A DNA stretch of 35,710 nucleotides from Lysobacteraceae bacterium (GCA_028871555.1 JAGWNA010000031.1:1-35710), one strand, 5' to 3'. Positions 1 to 7,745 are shown, counted from the stretch's first letter. Made by a program: numbers and translations. The notes: a model not told the origin generated them from the sequence alone.

Positions 1-1
1 G

Positions 2-1273
2 GGCGCCGCGGCGTTCATCCTGGACGAGGCGCACCAGATCCCCGAGCTGGCCGGGCAGTTCTTCTCGCAGAGCATCAGCGCGCGCCAGCTGAGCGAGCTG
101 GCGCAGGACGCACTGGCCGAATGCGGCGGCATCACCGGCGCCATCGGCCTGCTGCTGGAGCCGCTGGAAGCGCTGCAGGACGCGCTGCGCCGGCTGCGCC
201 TGGCGATGGATGCGCTGCCGTCGCGCGGCGCGTTCCAGCAGCTTGAGGATAGCCGCGACGTGCCTGCGGCGATGCACGATCTGCGCGAGCTGCTGGCCAC
301 GCTGGTCGAGCTGCTCGCTTCGCAGGCGGAGCGCTCGCGCGGCTTCGCCAACCTGCACGAGCGCGCCGCGCTGTTGGCCGAGCGGCTGGAGCGCATCGTC
401 GATGCCGCCGACGCGGGGCACGGCGATCGCGACGTGCGCTGGTACGAGCACTACCCGCGCGGCTTCGCGCTGTACGCCACGCCGCTGGATCTGGCCGTGC
501 CGATGCGCGGCCTGCGCGAGCGCACCCAGGCGGCATGGATCCACACCTCCGCCACGCTGTCGGTGGCCGGCAACTTCGAGCATTTCGCGCGCCAGCTGGG
601 GCTGGACGATCCGCGCACGCTGAGTCTGGAAAGCCCGTTCGACTACGCGCGCCAGGCGCTGTGCTATCTGCCGTCACCGCTGCCCGATCCGGCCGCGCGC
701 GACTACACCGCGCAGGTGATCGAGGCGGTGCTGCCGGTGCTGCACGCCTCTGGCGGCCGCGCGTTTCTGCTGTTCACCTCGCATCGCGCGCTGCGGCTGG
801 CCGCCGAGCTGCTGCAGGACAAGGTGCCGTGGCCGCTGTTCGTGCAGGGCACCGCGCCGCGGCCGCGGCTGCTGGAGGAGTTCCGCGCCAGCGGCCACGG
901 CGTGCTGCTGGGCGCGGCAAGTTTCTGGGAAGGCGTCGACGTGGTCGGCGAGGCGCTCAGCGTGGTGGTGATCGACAAGCTGCCGTTCGCCGCGCCCGAC
1001 GATCCGGTGCTGATGGCGCGGCTGGAAGCGCTGCAGCAGTCGGGCATCAACCCGTTCATGGGCTGGCAGGTGCCCGGCGCGGCGATCGCGCTGAAGCAGG
1101 GCGCCGGCCGCCTGATCCGCAGCGTGCACGACCGCGGCGTGCTGGTGCTGTGCGACCCGCGCCTCACCGGCAAGGGCTACGGCAAGCTGTTCCTCGCCAG
1201 CCTGCCGCCGATGCCGCGCACGCGCGAGCTGGCGCACGTGCAGGCATTCTTCCATGATGCGCCCGCAACCTGA
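2..1273 (+). CDS. yoaA: DinG/YoaA-type ATP-dependent DNA helicase (5' end outside window)
   Basis: Partial gene; the reading frame is open from base 2, and about the first third of the protein lies upstream of the window. The visible part begins just before the DEAH box (ILDEAHQ, about residue 6 of the fragment), the Walker B motif of XPD/DinG-type superfamily 2 helicases. Near the C-terminus it shows the family's WEGVDV segment and motif VI (QGAGRLIRS), which carries the arginine finger region. These helicases unwind DNA 5'-3' and act in replication-fork repair; the iron-sulfur cysteines would lie upstream and cannot be checked. YoaA is preferred over DinG because E. coli yoaA is adjacent to tsaB, and tsaB lies about 3 kb downstream here. 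Family is certain, the YoaA/DinG choice less so. Confidence 0.88.
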   Translation, partial: GAAAFILDEAHQIPELAGQFFSQSISARQLSELAQDALAECGGITGAIGLLLEPLEALQDALRRLRLAMDALPSRGAFQQLEDSRDVPAAMHDLRELLATLVELLASQAERSRGFANLHERAALLAERLERIVDAADAGHGDRDVRWYEHYPRGFALYATPLDLAVPMRGLRERTQAAWIHTSATLSVAGNFEHFARQLGLDDPRTLSLESPFDYARQALCYLPSPLPDPAARDYTAQVIEAVLPVLHASGGRAFLLFTSHRALRLAAELLQDKVPWPLFVQGTAPRPRLLEEFRASGHGVLLGAASFWEGVDVVGEALSVVVIDKLPFAAPDDPVLMARLEALQQSGINPFMGWQVPGAAIALKQGAGRLIRSVHDRGVLVLCDPRLTGKGYGKLFLASLPPMPRTRELAHVQAFFHDAPAT

Positions 1274-1345
1274 CCCCTGCAGGAGCCGATGCCCTCGCCA
1301 CCGCAACTGACCTCCACACGAAAGACGGAAGCAGCGAGGCAATCC

Positions 1346-1459
1346 ATGGCCAAGGTCACCGGACTCGGCGGCATCTTCTTCAAGTCGCGCGATCCTGCCG
1401 CGCTGGCGGCGTGGTACGCCAGACATCGCGGCCTCGACGTCGAGGGCTGGGGCGGCGCC
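1346..1459 (+). pseudogene. VOC/glyoxalase-like gene remnant (N-terminal 38 codons only)
   Basis: An ATG at 1346 opens a stretch of about 38 codons with the typical start of a VOC-superfamily protein (MAKVTGLGGIFFKSRDP, then AAWYARHRGLDVEGWGG). Intact members are about 120-130 residues and form a beta-alpha-beta-beta-beta metal-binding fold. After about 1459 the resemblance stops abruptly; the frame stays open to 1666 but the translation is arginine/proline-rich and overlaps the next gene in another frame, so it is not the rest of the domain. No C-terminal half is seen downstream in any frame. I read this as a gene cut short by insertion or deletion. The junction near 1460 is judged by eye. 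Confidence 0.6.
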
Positions 1460-1505
1460 CGGGACGTCGGGCGATGGCTGCTTGCGACCGGAGCGGCCGG
1501 TCCAC

Positions 1506-1533
1506 TTGCCAGGCTCGCGACCGAAGGTACACT
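1506..1533 (+). promoter_or_regulatory. Possible sigma-70 promoter for the 1560-1952 gene
   Basis: TTGCCA (1506-1511) resembles a -35 box at 5 of 6 positions, and TACACT (1528-1533) a -10 box at 4 of 6, with a 16-bp spacer. This would start transcription near 1540, about 20 bases before the ATG at 1560, leaving room for the GAGG ribosome-binding site at 1548-1551. No dyad is present between the boxes. Judged by eye only. Confidence 0.35.
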
Positions 1534-1559
1534 CTGGACCGGACTGCGAGGCATGGACC

Positions 1560-1952
1560 ATGACCCACTGCGCGACGCCCAGCGAAAAAGACCTGCTCGG
1601 TTCCCGCCGGGCAACGGGGCTGCTGTGGATAGGACCGTGGGTGCTGATCATCATCAGTGCCGGTAGCGGAAACCTGGTGCGCACCCTGGTCTGGACCTTC
1701 GGCTTCACGGTGATGGGAGCCGCCTGCTTGATCAATGCTCGCCGCTGCGGACGGCTGCATTGTTTCTATACGGGTCCGCTCTTTCTCATGGCGGCGCTTT
1801 CGTCCCTGCTTTATGGCCTGGGCATTTTGCCGCTCGGCCGGCACGGCTGGAACTGGATTCTCGACATAGCGGCGGTCGGGGCTGTCCTTGCATGCGGCGT
1901 GATGGAGAAACTGTCGGGCAAATACGCCGGCAGCAGCAAGCCCGGCGCATAG
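1560..1952 (+). CDS. Small integral membrane protein of unknown function (130 aa)
   Basis: Starts at ATG 1560, chosen because GAGG at 1548-1551 is well spaced and the frame upstream reads as arginine/proline-rich non-coding sequence. The protein has about four hydrophobic helices (LLWIGPWVLIIISAG; the TLVWTFGFTVMGAACLI region; FLMAALSSLLYGLGIL; WILDIAAVGAVLAC) separated by short loops with RRCGR and a Cys-rich HCFY segment, and a short basic tail. It resembles small membrane proteins often encoded near metal-resistance genes in proteobacteria, but no function is established and I assign none. It follows the truncated VOC remnant directly and appears to have its own promoter, which suggests a mobile or inserted gene. 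Confidence 0.7.
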   Translation: MTHCATPSEKDLLGSRRATGLLWIGPWVLIIISAGSGNLVRTLVWTFGFTVMGAACLINARRCGRLHCFYTGPLFLMAALSSLLYGLGILPLGRHGWNWILDIAAVGAVLACGVMEKLSGKYAGSSKPGA

Positions 1953-2254
1953 CTGCGCCAGCCCTGGGGACGCGCTGATCTGTCCATATTCAACCGCTGC
2001 CTGCGGGCCTTCTGGACATCACCCGGCAGCATGGTTTTCCGATCGGTTGGGCCGGTCGTGTCTGCCCCTGCAGGGATCGCCCTGTCGGGCAAGTTGATCG
2101 CCAGGGATGGGAAAAGCGGCTGCGCGGAACGCTCTGCAATCGACGCGCCGCATGTCGGAAGAGGTTCAAGTGCCCGCTGCGATCACGCGATCCCGCATGG
2201 TGGTACTTTCTTCTGCAACCCCCTGGTCTTTCAACCTGTGCATGGAGGTATGAG
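1953..2254. other. Gap of about 300 bp with no recognised gene
   Basis: A frame opens at 2031 and runs to 2258, but its composition is not protein-like and it ends over the start of the next gene, so I do not call it. The only clear signal is GGAGG at 2244-2248, the ribosome-binding site of the gene at 2255. I see no convincing promoter, repeat or terminator. Confidence 0.5.
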
Positions 2255-2548
2255 ATGACTCTTCCAACTGTGCTTAAACGGCCAAGCGCGTTCCTGCCGC
2301 TGGCAATGTCAGCCGCGGCGCTGGCCCTGGTGCTCGGCCGACTCGCCCTGGCTGGCGCTGCCCATCAGGCCGACGAAGGCGCTGCCGCGCACATCTTTCA
2401 GCTTCTCATCGCCGGGCAAGTGCCGCTCGTGGCATTTTTCGCGATCAAGTGGCTGCCGCGGGCTCCGCGTTTTTCGCTGCCGGTCCTGGCTCTTCAGGCA
2501 TTGGCGGTCGTTGCGGCGCTTGCGCCCGTGTACTTCTTCAACCTGTAG
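2255..2548 (+). CDS. Small hydrophobic membrane protein of unknown function (97 aa)
   Basis: A good ribosome-binding site (GGAGG, 2244-2248) sits six bases before ATG 2255. The protein has three predicted hydrophobic helices at about residues 13-34 (alanine/leucine-rich), 45-63 (IFQLLIAGQVPLVAFFAIKW) and 75-95 (LALQALAVVAALAPVYFFNL), with short polar links. I do not recognise a family. It lies alone between two 300-bp gaps, downstream of another orphan membrane protein and upstream of creD. Real expression is supported mainly by the strong ribosome-binding site and the consistent membrane-protein pattern. Confidence 0.65.
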   Translation: MTLPTVLKRPSAFLPLAMSAAALALVLGRLALAGAAHQADEGAAAHIFQLLIAGQVPLVAFFAIKWLPRAPRFSLPVLALQALAVVAALAPVYFFNL

Positions 2549-2855
2549 CCCTTCGTCGGCCGGCCCGGCGAACGGGGCAAGGAATCCGCCCTGGCGCTGC
2601 GCGACCGGTTTCCTTCGGCGCTTCAGGACGTGAAGCCCCATTCCACGCCAGACGATATCGGCAAGGGGCGTCGTTGGGGAGCGCTCCTTGCACTTGCGGT
2701 GTCGTGCGCGCCTGTGTTTGAACGCCGCCGGACTGGCAAACATGGCGCACGGACAGCGGACGGCCGCTTGATGGCCCGCGTTTCGCCCGCGTTTGCCTGC
2801 CGTGGCGCCGCCGCACCTGTTCTGATCGACGCTCCGACAACAGAAGGGGCGTGCG
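2549..2855. other. Gap of about 300 bp before creD, no recognised gene
   Basis: Open frames here on both strands are arginine/proline-rich shadows that run into creD. No CreB-type direct repeat (two TTCAC copies) is visible upstream of creD. The creD ribosome-binding site (AGAAGGGG) lies at 2843-2849. Nothing else stands out. Confidence 0.4.
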
Positions 2856-4235
2856 ATGGGTTCATGGACGCAGACGGCGACCGCCAAGGTGCTGGGCGTC
2901 GGGATGCTGGCGCTGGTGATGACGATACCGCTGATGCAGGTGCGGGCGCTGGTCGGCGAGCGCCGGCAGTTGCGCGAAGACGCGATGGCGCAGATCGCGC
3001 AGGGCTGGGGCGGCCGGCAGGTGCTTGGCGGCCCGGTGCTCGTGGTGCCCACGATGCGCCCGGCGACGGTGCTGGAGAACCAGCCGCCGCAACTGCGCGC
3101 CGGCAGCGAGAGCGTGCTGGCCGACACGCTGAAGGCGGATGTGGCGATGGCGGTGCAGACGCGCCGGTACGGCATCTACGGCGTGCCGGTGTACGTGGCC
3201 ACGGTGAAACTGGATGCCCGTTTCCAGCCACAGGATCTGGCGCAGTACCGCCATGACAGCAATGCGCAATGGCAGGGCGGCAAGGCCGAGTTGCGGTTGC
3301 CGATCGGCGATCTGCGCGGCCTGCAGGATGTGGACGAGTTGCGCATCAATGGCAGGCCGGTGCGCTTGGAGTCGTCGGCCGAACGGCTCGGTTCGTGGCC
3401 GACGGTGGTGGTGCCGGTCGACCTGGACGCGCTGGGCGGCCGGCCGATCGATGTCGAGGCGAGCCTCAAGCTGGCTGGCACCGAATCGCTGCAACTGCTG
3501 CCGCTGGCGCGCAACACCGACGTCACCATGCGCGCGCCGTGGCGCGATCCGGGTTTCATCGGCGCGGCGCTGCCGCTGCAGCACCGCATCGATGCGCAGG
3601 GCTTCAGCGCGCACTGGCACCTGCTCGACCTCAACCGCAGCTATGGCCAGCACTGGGCGGACAACGACGGCGACATGAATGCCGATCTGCACGCATCGGC
3701 CTTCGGCGTGCAGCTGTACCAGCCGGTGGACGTGTACCAGCGCAACGTGCGCGCGGGCAAGTACGGGCTGCTGTTCATCGCGATGACCTTCGTCGTGTTC
3801 TTCCTGTTCGAGGTGCTGAAGCGGCTGCGCGTGCACCCGGTGCAATACCTGCTGGTGGGCGCGGCGCTGGCCGCGTTCTACGTGGTGCTGCTGGCGTTGT
3901 CCGAGCAGATCGGCTTCGGCGCGGCGTATGCGCTGGCCGCGGCGGCGGTGGTGGCGATCGTGGGCGGCTACGCGATGGCGGTGCTGCGCGCCCGTCGCGC
4001 GGGGTTGCTGCTGGGCGGCGTGCTGGGGCTGATCTACACGGTGCTGTACGGCTTGATCGCCGCCGAGCAGTACGCCCTGCTGATCGGCGCGCTGGTGTTG
4101 CTGGCGATGGTGGCGCTGATGATGTACCTGACCCGGCGCATCGACTGGTACGCGTACGTGCCGATGAGTCCGGGGCCGACCGCGGCGGCAGCGGACTCGC
4201 CCGAGCCGCCTGCCGGTATCATGGAGCGATCATGA
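2856..4235 (+). CDS. creD: CreD family inner-membrane protein
   Basis: 459 residues, the usual CreD length. One transmembrane helix lies at the N-terminus (about residues 10-28), followed by a large periplasmic part of about 270 residues and then a block of about five or six helices (residues about 305-435), the standard CreD layout. In E. coli creD is controlled by the CreBC two-component system and is linked to envelope integrity and colicin E2 tolerance; its biochemical role is unknown. No creB or creC is in view. The start at ATG 2856 has an AGAAGGGG ribosome-binding site. The gene overlaps tsaB by four bases (ATGA), so the two are probably co-transcribed and translationally coupled, an unusual pairing with a tRNA-modification gene. 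Confidence 0.93.
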   Translation: MGSWTQTATAKVLGVGMLALVMTIPLMQVRALVGERRQLREDAMAQIAQGWGGRQVLGGPVLVVPTMRPATVLENQPPQLRAGSESVLADTLKADVAMAVQTRRYGIYGVPVYVATVKLDARFQPQDLAQYRHDSNAQWQGGKAELRLPIGDLRGLQDVDELRINGRPVRLESSAERLGSWPTVVVPVDLDALGGRPIDVEASLKLAGTESLQLLPLARNTDVTMRAPWRDPGFIGAALPLQHRIDAQGFSAHWHLLDLNRSYGQHWADNDGDMNADLHASAFGVQLYQPVDVYQRNVRAGKYGLLFIAMTFVVFFLFEVLKRLRVHPVQYLLVGAALAAFYVVLLALSEQIGFGAAYALAAAAVVAIVGGYAMAVLRARRAGLLLGGVLGLIYTVLYGLIAAEQYALLIGALVLLAMVALMMYLTRRIDWYAYVPMSPGPTAAAADSPEPPAGIMERS

Positions 4236-4924
4236 ACCTGCTCGCGATCGAAACCGCCACCGAAGCCTGCTCCGTCGCCCTGATCCACGGCGACGAGCTG
4301 ATCGCCCGCAGCGAGGTCGCGCCGCGCCGGCACACCGAACTGGTGCTGCCGATGGCCGACGCGCTGCTGGCCGAGGCCGGCATCGGCCGCCATGCGCTGG
4401 ATGCGGTCGCGGTGGGCCGCGGCCCCGGTGCGTTCACCGGCGTGCGGCTGGCCGTGTCGCTGGCGCAGGGCATGGCGCTGGCGCTGGATGTGCCGGTGAT
4501 CACCATCTCCTCGCTGGCCGCACTGGCGCTGGAGGCGCCCGAGGAGGAGCACACCGCGATCCTTGCCGTGATCGACGCGCGCATGGGCGAGATCTACGCC
4601 GCCTGCTACCGCCGCGACGGCCACGGCGGCCTGATCGCGCTGGACGAGGAACGCGTCTGCACCGCCGACACGCTGCATCTGCCGGATGCCGCGGCGTGGC
4701 AGGTGGTCGGCACCGGCTGGGCCACCTACGCCACCGTGTTGAGCCAGCGCCTCACCGCCCCCCTGCATTCGGCCGACGGCCTGCGCTACCCCCAGGCGGC
4801 GCATGTCGCCGAGCTGGCGGTCGCCGAGTTCAAGGCCGGCCATGCACAGGCGCCGGAGCTGGCCCTGCCGGTGTACCTGCGCGACAAGGTGGCGATGACG
4901 CTGGTGGAGCAGGGCAAGGGGTGA
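4232..4924 (+). CDS. tsaB: tRNA threonylcarbamoyladenosine biosynthesis protein TsaB
   Basis: 230 residues with the ASKHA-fold N-terminus (MNLLAIETATEACSVAL), the HTELVLP segment and the VGRGPGAFTGVRLAVS region that marks TsaB. TsaB is catalytically inactive but pairs with TsaD and TsaE to transfer threonylcarbamoyl to A37 of ANN-decoding tRNAs, and it is essential in many bacteria. The ATG at 4232 overlaps the creD stop as ATGA, so translation probably reinitiates from creD. The frame is open far upstream, but that part is the creD gene read in another frame. Confidence 0.96.
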   Translation: MNLLAIETATEACSVALIHGDELIARSEVAPRRHTELVLPMADALLAEAGIGRHALDAVAVGRGPGAFTGVRLAVSLAQGMALALDVPVITISSLAALALEAPEEEHTAILAVIDARMGEIYAACYRRDGHGGLIALDEERVCTADTLHLPDAAAWQVVGTGWATYATVLSQRLTAPLHSADGLRYPQAAHVAELAVAEFKAGHAQAPELALPVYLRDKVAMTLVEQGKG

Positions 4925-4933
4925 GGCGGGAGT

Positions 4934-4963
4934 GGCTGCCTTCGACCCGAAGCCGACCTTTAT
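4934..4963 (+). terminator. Weak hairpin after tsaB, possible terminator
   Basis: CTTCG-ACC-CGAAG (4940-4952) forms a small hairpin and is followed by a short CCTTTA run. It lies between the convergent tsaB and chrA genes, where a terminator is expected, but the stem is only five pairs and the T-run is short. A second small hairpin, GGCCT-CA-AGGCC (5001-5012), overlaps the chrA stop codon. Confidence 0.25.
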
Positions 4964-5004
4964 GCGGAACAGCGTTCTCGATTACGCGGCTTGTTGGCAG
5001 GGCC

Positions 5005-6249
5005 TCAAGGCCGGAGCGTCGAGGTGATCGATGCGAGCACGCACCAAACCGTCACGACCAGCGGCGACCACCTGGCGGCCACCAGCATCGCGAACGCGAC
5101 CAGCGCAATCGCGAAGTCTCGTGCTGACAGTACGGCGCTGGTCCACACCGGGTTGTACAACGCTGCTGCCAGCAGCCCGACGACGGCAGCGTTGACGCCC
5201 GCGAGCATGCTCGCAGCACGTTCGCGGCGCGCGAGCGTCTGCCAGTAAGGCAATGCTCCGGATACCAGCAGCAGTCCAGGCAGGAAGATCCCCGCCAGCC
5301 CGATGCCGGCCCCGACGATGCCGCCACATCCGCCTTGCAGTTGTGCGCCGAGAAAGGCGGCGAAGCTGAACATGGGGCCTGGCACGGCCTGTGCGGCGCC
5401 ATAACCCGAAAGGAACGCATCCTTGCCGATCCAGCCCGGCTCGACAATGGCATGCTGGAGCAATGGCAGCACCACATGACCGCCGCCAAACACAAGAGCG
5501 CCGGTGCGATAGAACGCGGCCGCGATTTGCGCGAGCAGAGGTCCATGATGCGCGACGGACAACGAAGCTGCCAGCAGGATGGCAAAGGCTGTCAGCAGCA
5601 AGCTGCCCACCCTGCGTCCGTATCCGATCGAAAACGTCCCGCCCGTGTCGCGCTCGACATGACGGCATAACCACAGCCCAAGCAGGGCACCACCTGCCAC
5701 CGCGTACAGCTGCATCAGTGCAGTGCCGCTGATGGCCACGAGGCCCGCAGCAGCTGCGGCCATGAGCGCGCGATTGCGGTCCGGGGTCAATCGTTGCACC
5801 ATGCGCAACACGCCCTGCGCCACGACGGCAACGGCGACGAGCTTCAATCCGTGGATGGCCGCTTGTCCCAGCGGTCCGGTCAGGCGATCGCTCAGCGCCG
5901 CGAACACCAGCAATGCCAGTGCGGACGGCAAGGTGAATCCGAGGAAAGCGGCGAAGCCGCCAAGCCAGCCCGCCCGCATCAGCCCCAGCGAGAAACCCAC
6001 CTGGCTGCTCGCCGGTCCGGGCAGGAATTGGCAGAGCGCGACGAGATGACCGTAGTGGTCTTCGTCCAGCCAGCGCCGCCTGACGACGAACTCGCGATGA
6101 AAGTAGCCGAGGTGGGCGATGGGACCACCAAACGATGTCACACCAAGCCTGAGAAACGCGGCGGCGACTTCAAACGGCGTACCGGTATCGCGGCTCTTCA
6201 ACACTTTGTCGGGATCGCAATCGGGGGGATGGCCTGGCTGCAACGGCAT
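5005..6249 (-). CDS. chrA: Chromate efflux transporter ChrA (two-domain, long-chain CHR family)
   Basis: 414 residues from ATG 6249. The protein contains the two homologous chromate-transport domains of long-chain CHR proteins: the first with TSFGGPIAHLGYF and QFLPGPASSQVGF, the second with FGGGHVVLPLL and AQAVPGPMFSFAAFLG. ChrA exports chromate across the inner membrane, and in known members confers resistance. An upstream in-frame TTG at 6288, three bases after the preceding stop, would add 13 residues; ATG 6249 is preferred because it places the first FGGP near residue 39, as usual. It is the third gene of a leftward operon behind a PadR regulator and an outer-membrane-type protein. Substrate is inferred from family, not shown. 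Confidence 0.94.
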   Translation of the reverse strand: MPLQPGHPPDCDPDKVLKSRDTGTPFEVAAAFLRLGVTSFGGPIAHLGYFHREFVVRRRWLDEDHYGHLVALCQFLPGPASSQVGFSLGLMRAGWLGGFAAFLGFTLPSALALLVFAALSDRLTGPLGQAAIHGLKLVAVAVVAQGVLRMVQRLTPDRNRALMAAAAAGLVAISGTALMQLYAVAGGALLGLWLCRHVERDTGGTFSIGYGRRVGSLLLTAFAILLAASLSVAHHGPLLAQIAAAFYRTGALVFGGGHVVLPLLQHAIVEPGWIGKDAFLSGYGAAQAVPGPMFSFAAFLGAQLQGGCGGIVGAGIGLAGIFLPGLLLVSGALPYWQTLARRERAASMLAGVNAAVVGLLAAALYNPVWTSAVLSARDFAIALVAFAMLVAARWSPLVVTVWCVLASITSTLRP

Positions 6250-6291
6250 GGCGATGGTCTCGTGCAATTTGCCTGTGAAGCGCTGCAAATC

Positions 6292-7110
6292 TCAGAAAGT
6301 GCGATACAACGCCAAGTAATACGAAAAGCGGTTGTCGGCTACGTCGGTGATGTTGCGCCCGGCCGAGAACAACACCTGCCATGGCCCCTCGATGGCGTAG
6401 CCACCACCCACGTTGAAACCCGAGGATTGCCGGCCGCCTATGGTTTGCGCCGTCTCGTGGAACAGCTCGCCGCCTATGTACAGCTCCGGCGTGATCTGGC
6501 GTTGCAGCAGCACGCCGCTGTACCACCAGTCGCGCTGTCCGGAGTCGTACACGAACCAGCGACCGCCGCCTCCGTAGACAGTCCACGGTCCCCAGTCCTT
6601 TTCCAGCCATACGGGCAGGAAATAGCTGGCCTCGTGGCTGCCCAACCCGCGCCGCGCGCTGCCGGTCGGCAGTTCGGCCAACGGAAAGGTGGCGGCGTCG
6701 ATGCCGTTATCCTTCTGGTTCAGGAACCGCCACTTGAAACCGAGCTCCACGTCCCCCGGCCCGTAGGCCGCGCCGCCCGCATGGGGATCGTTGTAGCCCA
6801 GTGGCACGATGAGATGGAAGAAGGTGTTGGGGAGGACGCTGTAGTTGACCTCCGCGCCCGGTGCGGCCGAAAGATCGAGCCCGTCGGCGCTGCGGCTGCC
6901 GGCCGAGAACAGGTAGGCTTCGCCTGAGTGCACGGGAAACACGCCAGGATCGTCGGTCTGGAATGGCGGGTTGGCCCAGGCCACTCTCAAGAGCGTACTC
7001 AGGGCCGTCGCTATCCCGAGCAGCCCGATTGAGCGGCGGCATGCCGACCCGGATCGGTTCGTTCGCGATCCCGCGCGCAAGTTCTTCGACAAGATGTTCA
7101 TGGCGACCAT
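6292..7110 (-). CDS. Outer-membrane beta-barrel-like protein (Phenol_MetA_deg-type 'transporter' family)
   Basis: 272 residues from ATG 7110, which lies two bases after the padR stop and suggests translational coupling; another in-frame ATG is at 7101. The N-terminus has a long signal-peptide-like segment (basic residues, then IGLLGIATALSTLLRVAWA) with likely cleavage after AWA. The mature part is aromatic- and glycine-rich with alternating beta-strand pattern (SVLPNTFFHLIVPLGYND, YFLPVWLEKDWGPWTVYGGG) and ends in aromatic YRTF, typical of an outer-membrane barrel. It resembles proteins loosely annotated as 'transporter' or meta-pathway phenol degradation-like. Its position between padR and chrA suggests a role in the same efflux or stress function, which is inference. 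Confidence 0.75.
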   Translation of the reverse strand: MVAMNILSKNLRAGSRTNRSGSACRRSIGLLGIATALSTLLRVAWANPPFQTDDPGVFPVHSGEAYLFSAGSRSADGLDLSAAPGAEVNYSVLPNTFFHLIVPLGYNDPHAGGAAYGPGDVELGFKWRFLNQKDNGIDAATFPLAELPTGSARRGLGSHEASYFLPVWLEKDWGPWTVYGGGGRWFVYDSGQRDWWYSGVLLQRQITPELYIGGELFHETAQTIGGRQSSGFNVGGGYAIEGPWQVLFSAGRNITDVADNRFSYYLALYRTF

Positions 7111-7112
7111 GG

Positions 7113-7424
7113 TCACACGGGCGCATCGTCGAACAGATCGCCAAACAACTCCCCGACCCTGGCCTTCGCACCCTGCAAGGCGCGCTGCCCCTTGACTGAC
7201 AAGCGGCATGTGCGACGGGTCACCTTTCCATTGCGGCCCCGGGACGATTTCAGGTAACCCTTCATCTCAAGGCCATGGAGCATGGGATACAGCGTGCCTG
7301 GACTGAGCCGGTAACCGTGGTGCGACAGTTCTTCCATCATTTCCTGGCCGTAGATGGGGGCGGTCGCCGCATGGTGGAGCACGTGCAGACGGATCAAACC
7401 CGTGCAGAGGTCGCGATCGCTCAC
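7113..7424 (-). CDS. PadR-family transcriptional regulator
   Basis: 103 residues. The winged-helix core is typical of PadR: LHVLHHAATAPIYGQEMMEEL, then the recognition segment YRLSPGTLYPMLHGLEMKGYL and a wing with GRNGKVTRRTCRLSVKGQ. It starts at GTG 7424, chosen because AAGG lies just upstream with good spacing and there is no suitable ATG. PadR proteins usually repress a nearby promoter and release it on binding a ligand. It heads the padR-OMP-chrA operon, and palindromic sequence lies immediately upstream (7443-7458), so autoregulation and control of chrA are likely. It is a short PadR form (subfamily 2-like). Confidence 0.92.
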   Translation of the reverse strand: MSDRDLCTGLIRLHVLHHAATAPIYGQEMMEELSHHGYRLSPGTLYPMLHGLEMKGYLKSSRGRNGKVTRRTCRLSVKGQRALQGAKARVGELFGDLFDDAPV

Positions 7425-7745
7425 ACTGCCTTATCTGCATCGATTCTCGATATCGAATAACGACTATAAGGCAGGAAGGGTATCCGCAGTCAAAGGGCGA
7501 CAGGATCCGACGTGATGCCGCGCGAATGCCTGACTGCAATTTCGCGCCGGGGAAGTGGCCGCTCACGCCCGGGTTGGACATGATTGCCTCGTGGCTGTGA
7601 TTAAAGAGGCGCAAGGATCGGCACGCGATCTTGTTCATCGCATCGAGGTACATGACGATGGGCACGCTTGGGCAGTAGTTCATTCCATTACGCTTGTGCG
7701 GCATATTCTGGTATTGGCGAATTTCTAAGCGATAAGAGGTCAGCC
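7425..7745. other. Divergent intergenic region, lower GC, no recognised gene
   Basis: The region separates the leftward padR operon from the rightward gene at 7746. Apart from the operator-like dyad it contains a plus-strand frame open from 7534 to 7733 without a clear ATG start (translation includes HDCLVAVIKEAQG and HDDGHAWAVVHS) and a minus-strand frame with ATG starts that overlaps padR. I recognise neither. Base composition is visibly less GC-rich than the surroundings, which may mean acquired DNA or simply promoter sequence. Confidence 0.4.
7443..7458 (-). promoter_or_regulatory. Palindromic operator-like site upstream of padR
   Basis: Two overlapping dyads occur 19-35 bases before the padR start: the perfect palindrome TCGATATCGA (7447-7456) and the inverted repeat ATTC-N8-GAAT (7443-7458). 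The stretch is AT-rich against a GC-rich background and lies where the promoter of the leftward operon should be. I infer that it is the PadR operator; no footprint or homologous site can be checked here. Confidence 0.5.

Noticed and set aside
1289..1666. 125-residue protein starting at 1289
   Set aside because: Only residues 20-57 look like a real protein (VOC start); the rest overlaps the next gene in a different frame and is not domain-like.
2031..2258. 75-residue ORF before the small membrane gene
   Set aside because: Composition is not protein-like and it ends across the ribosome-binding site and start of the 2255 gene.
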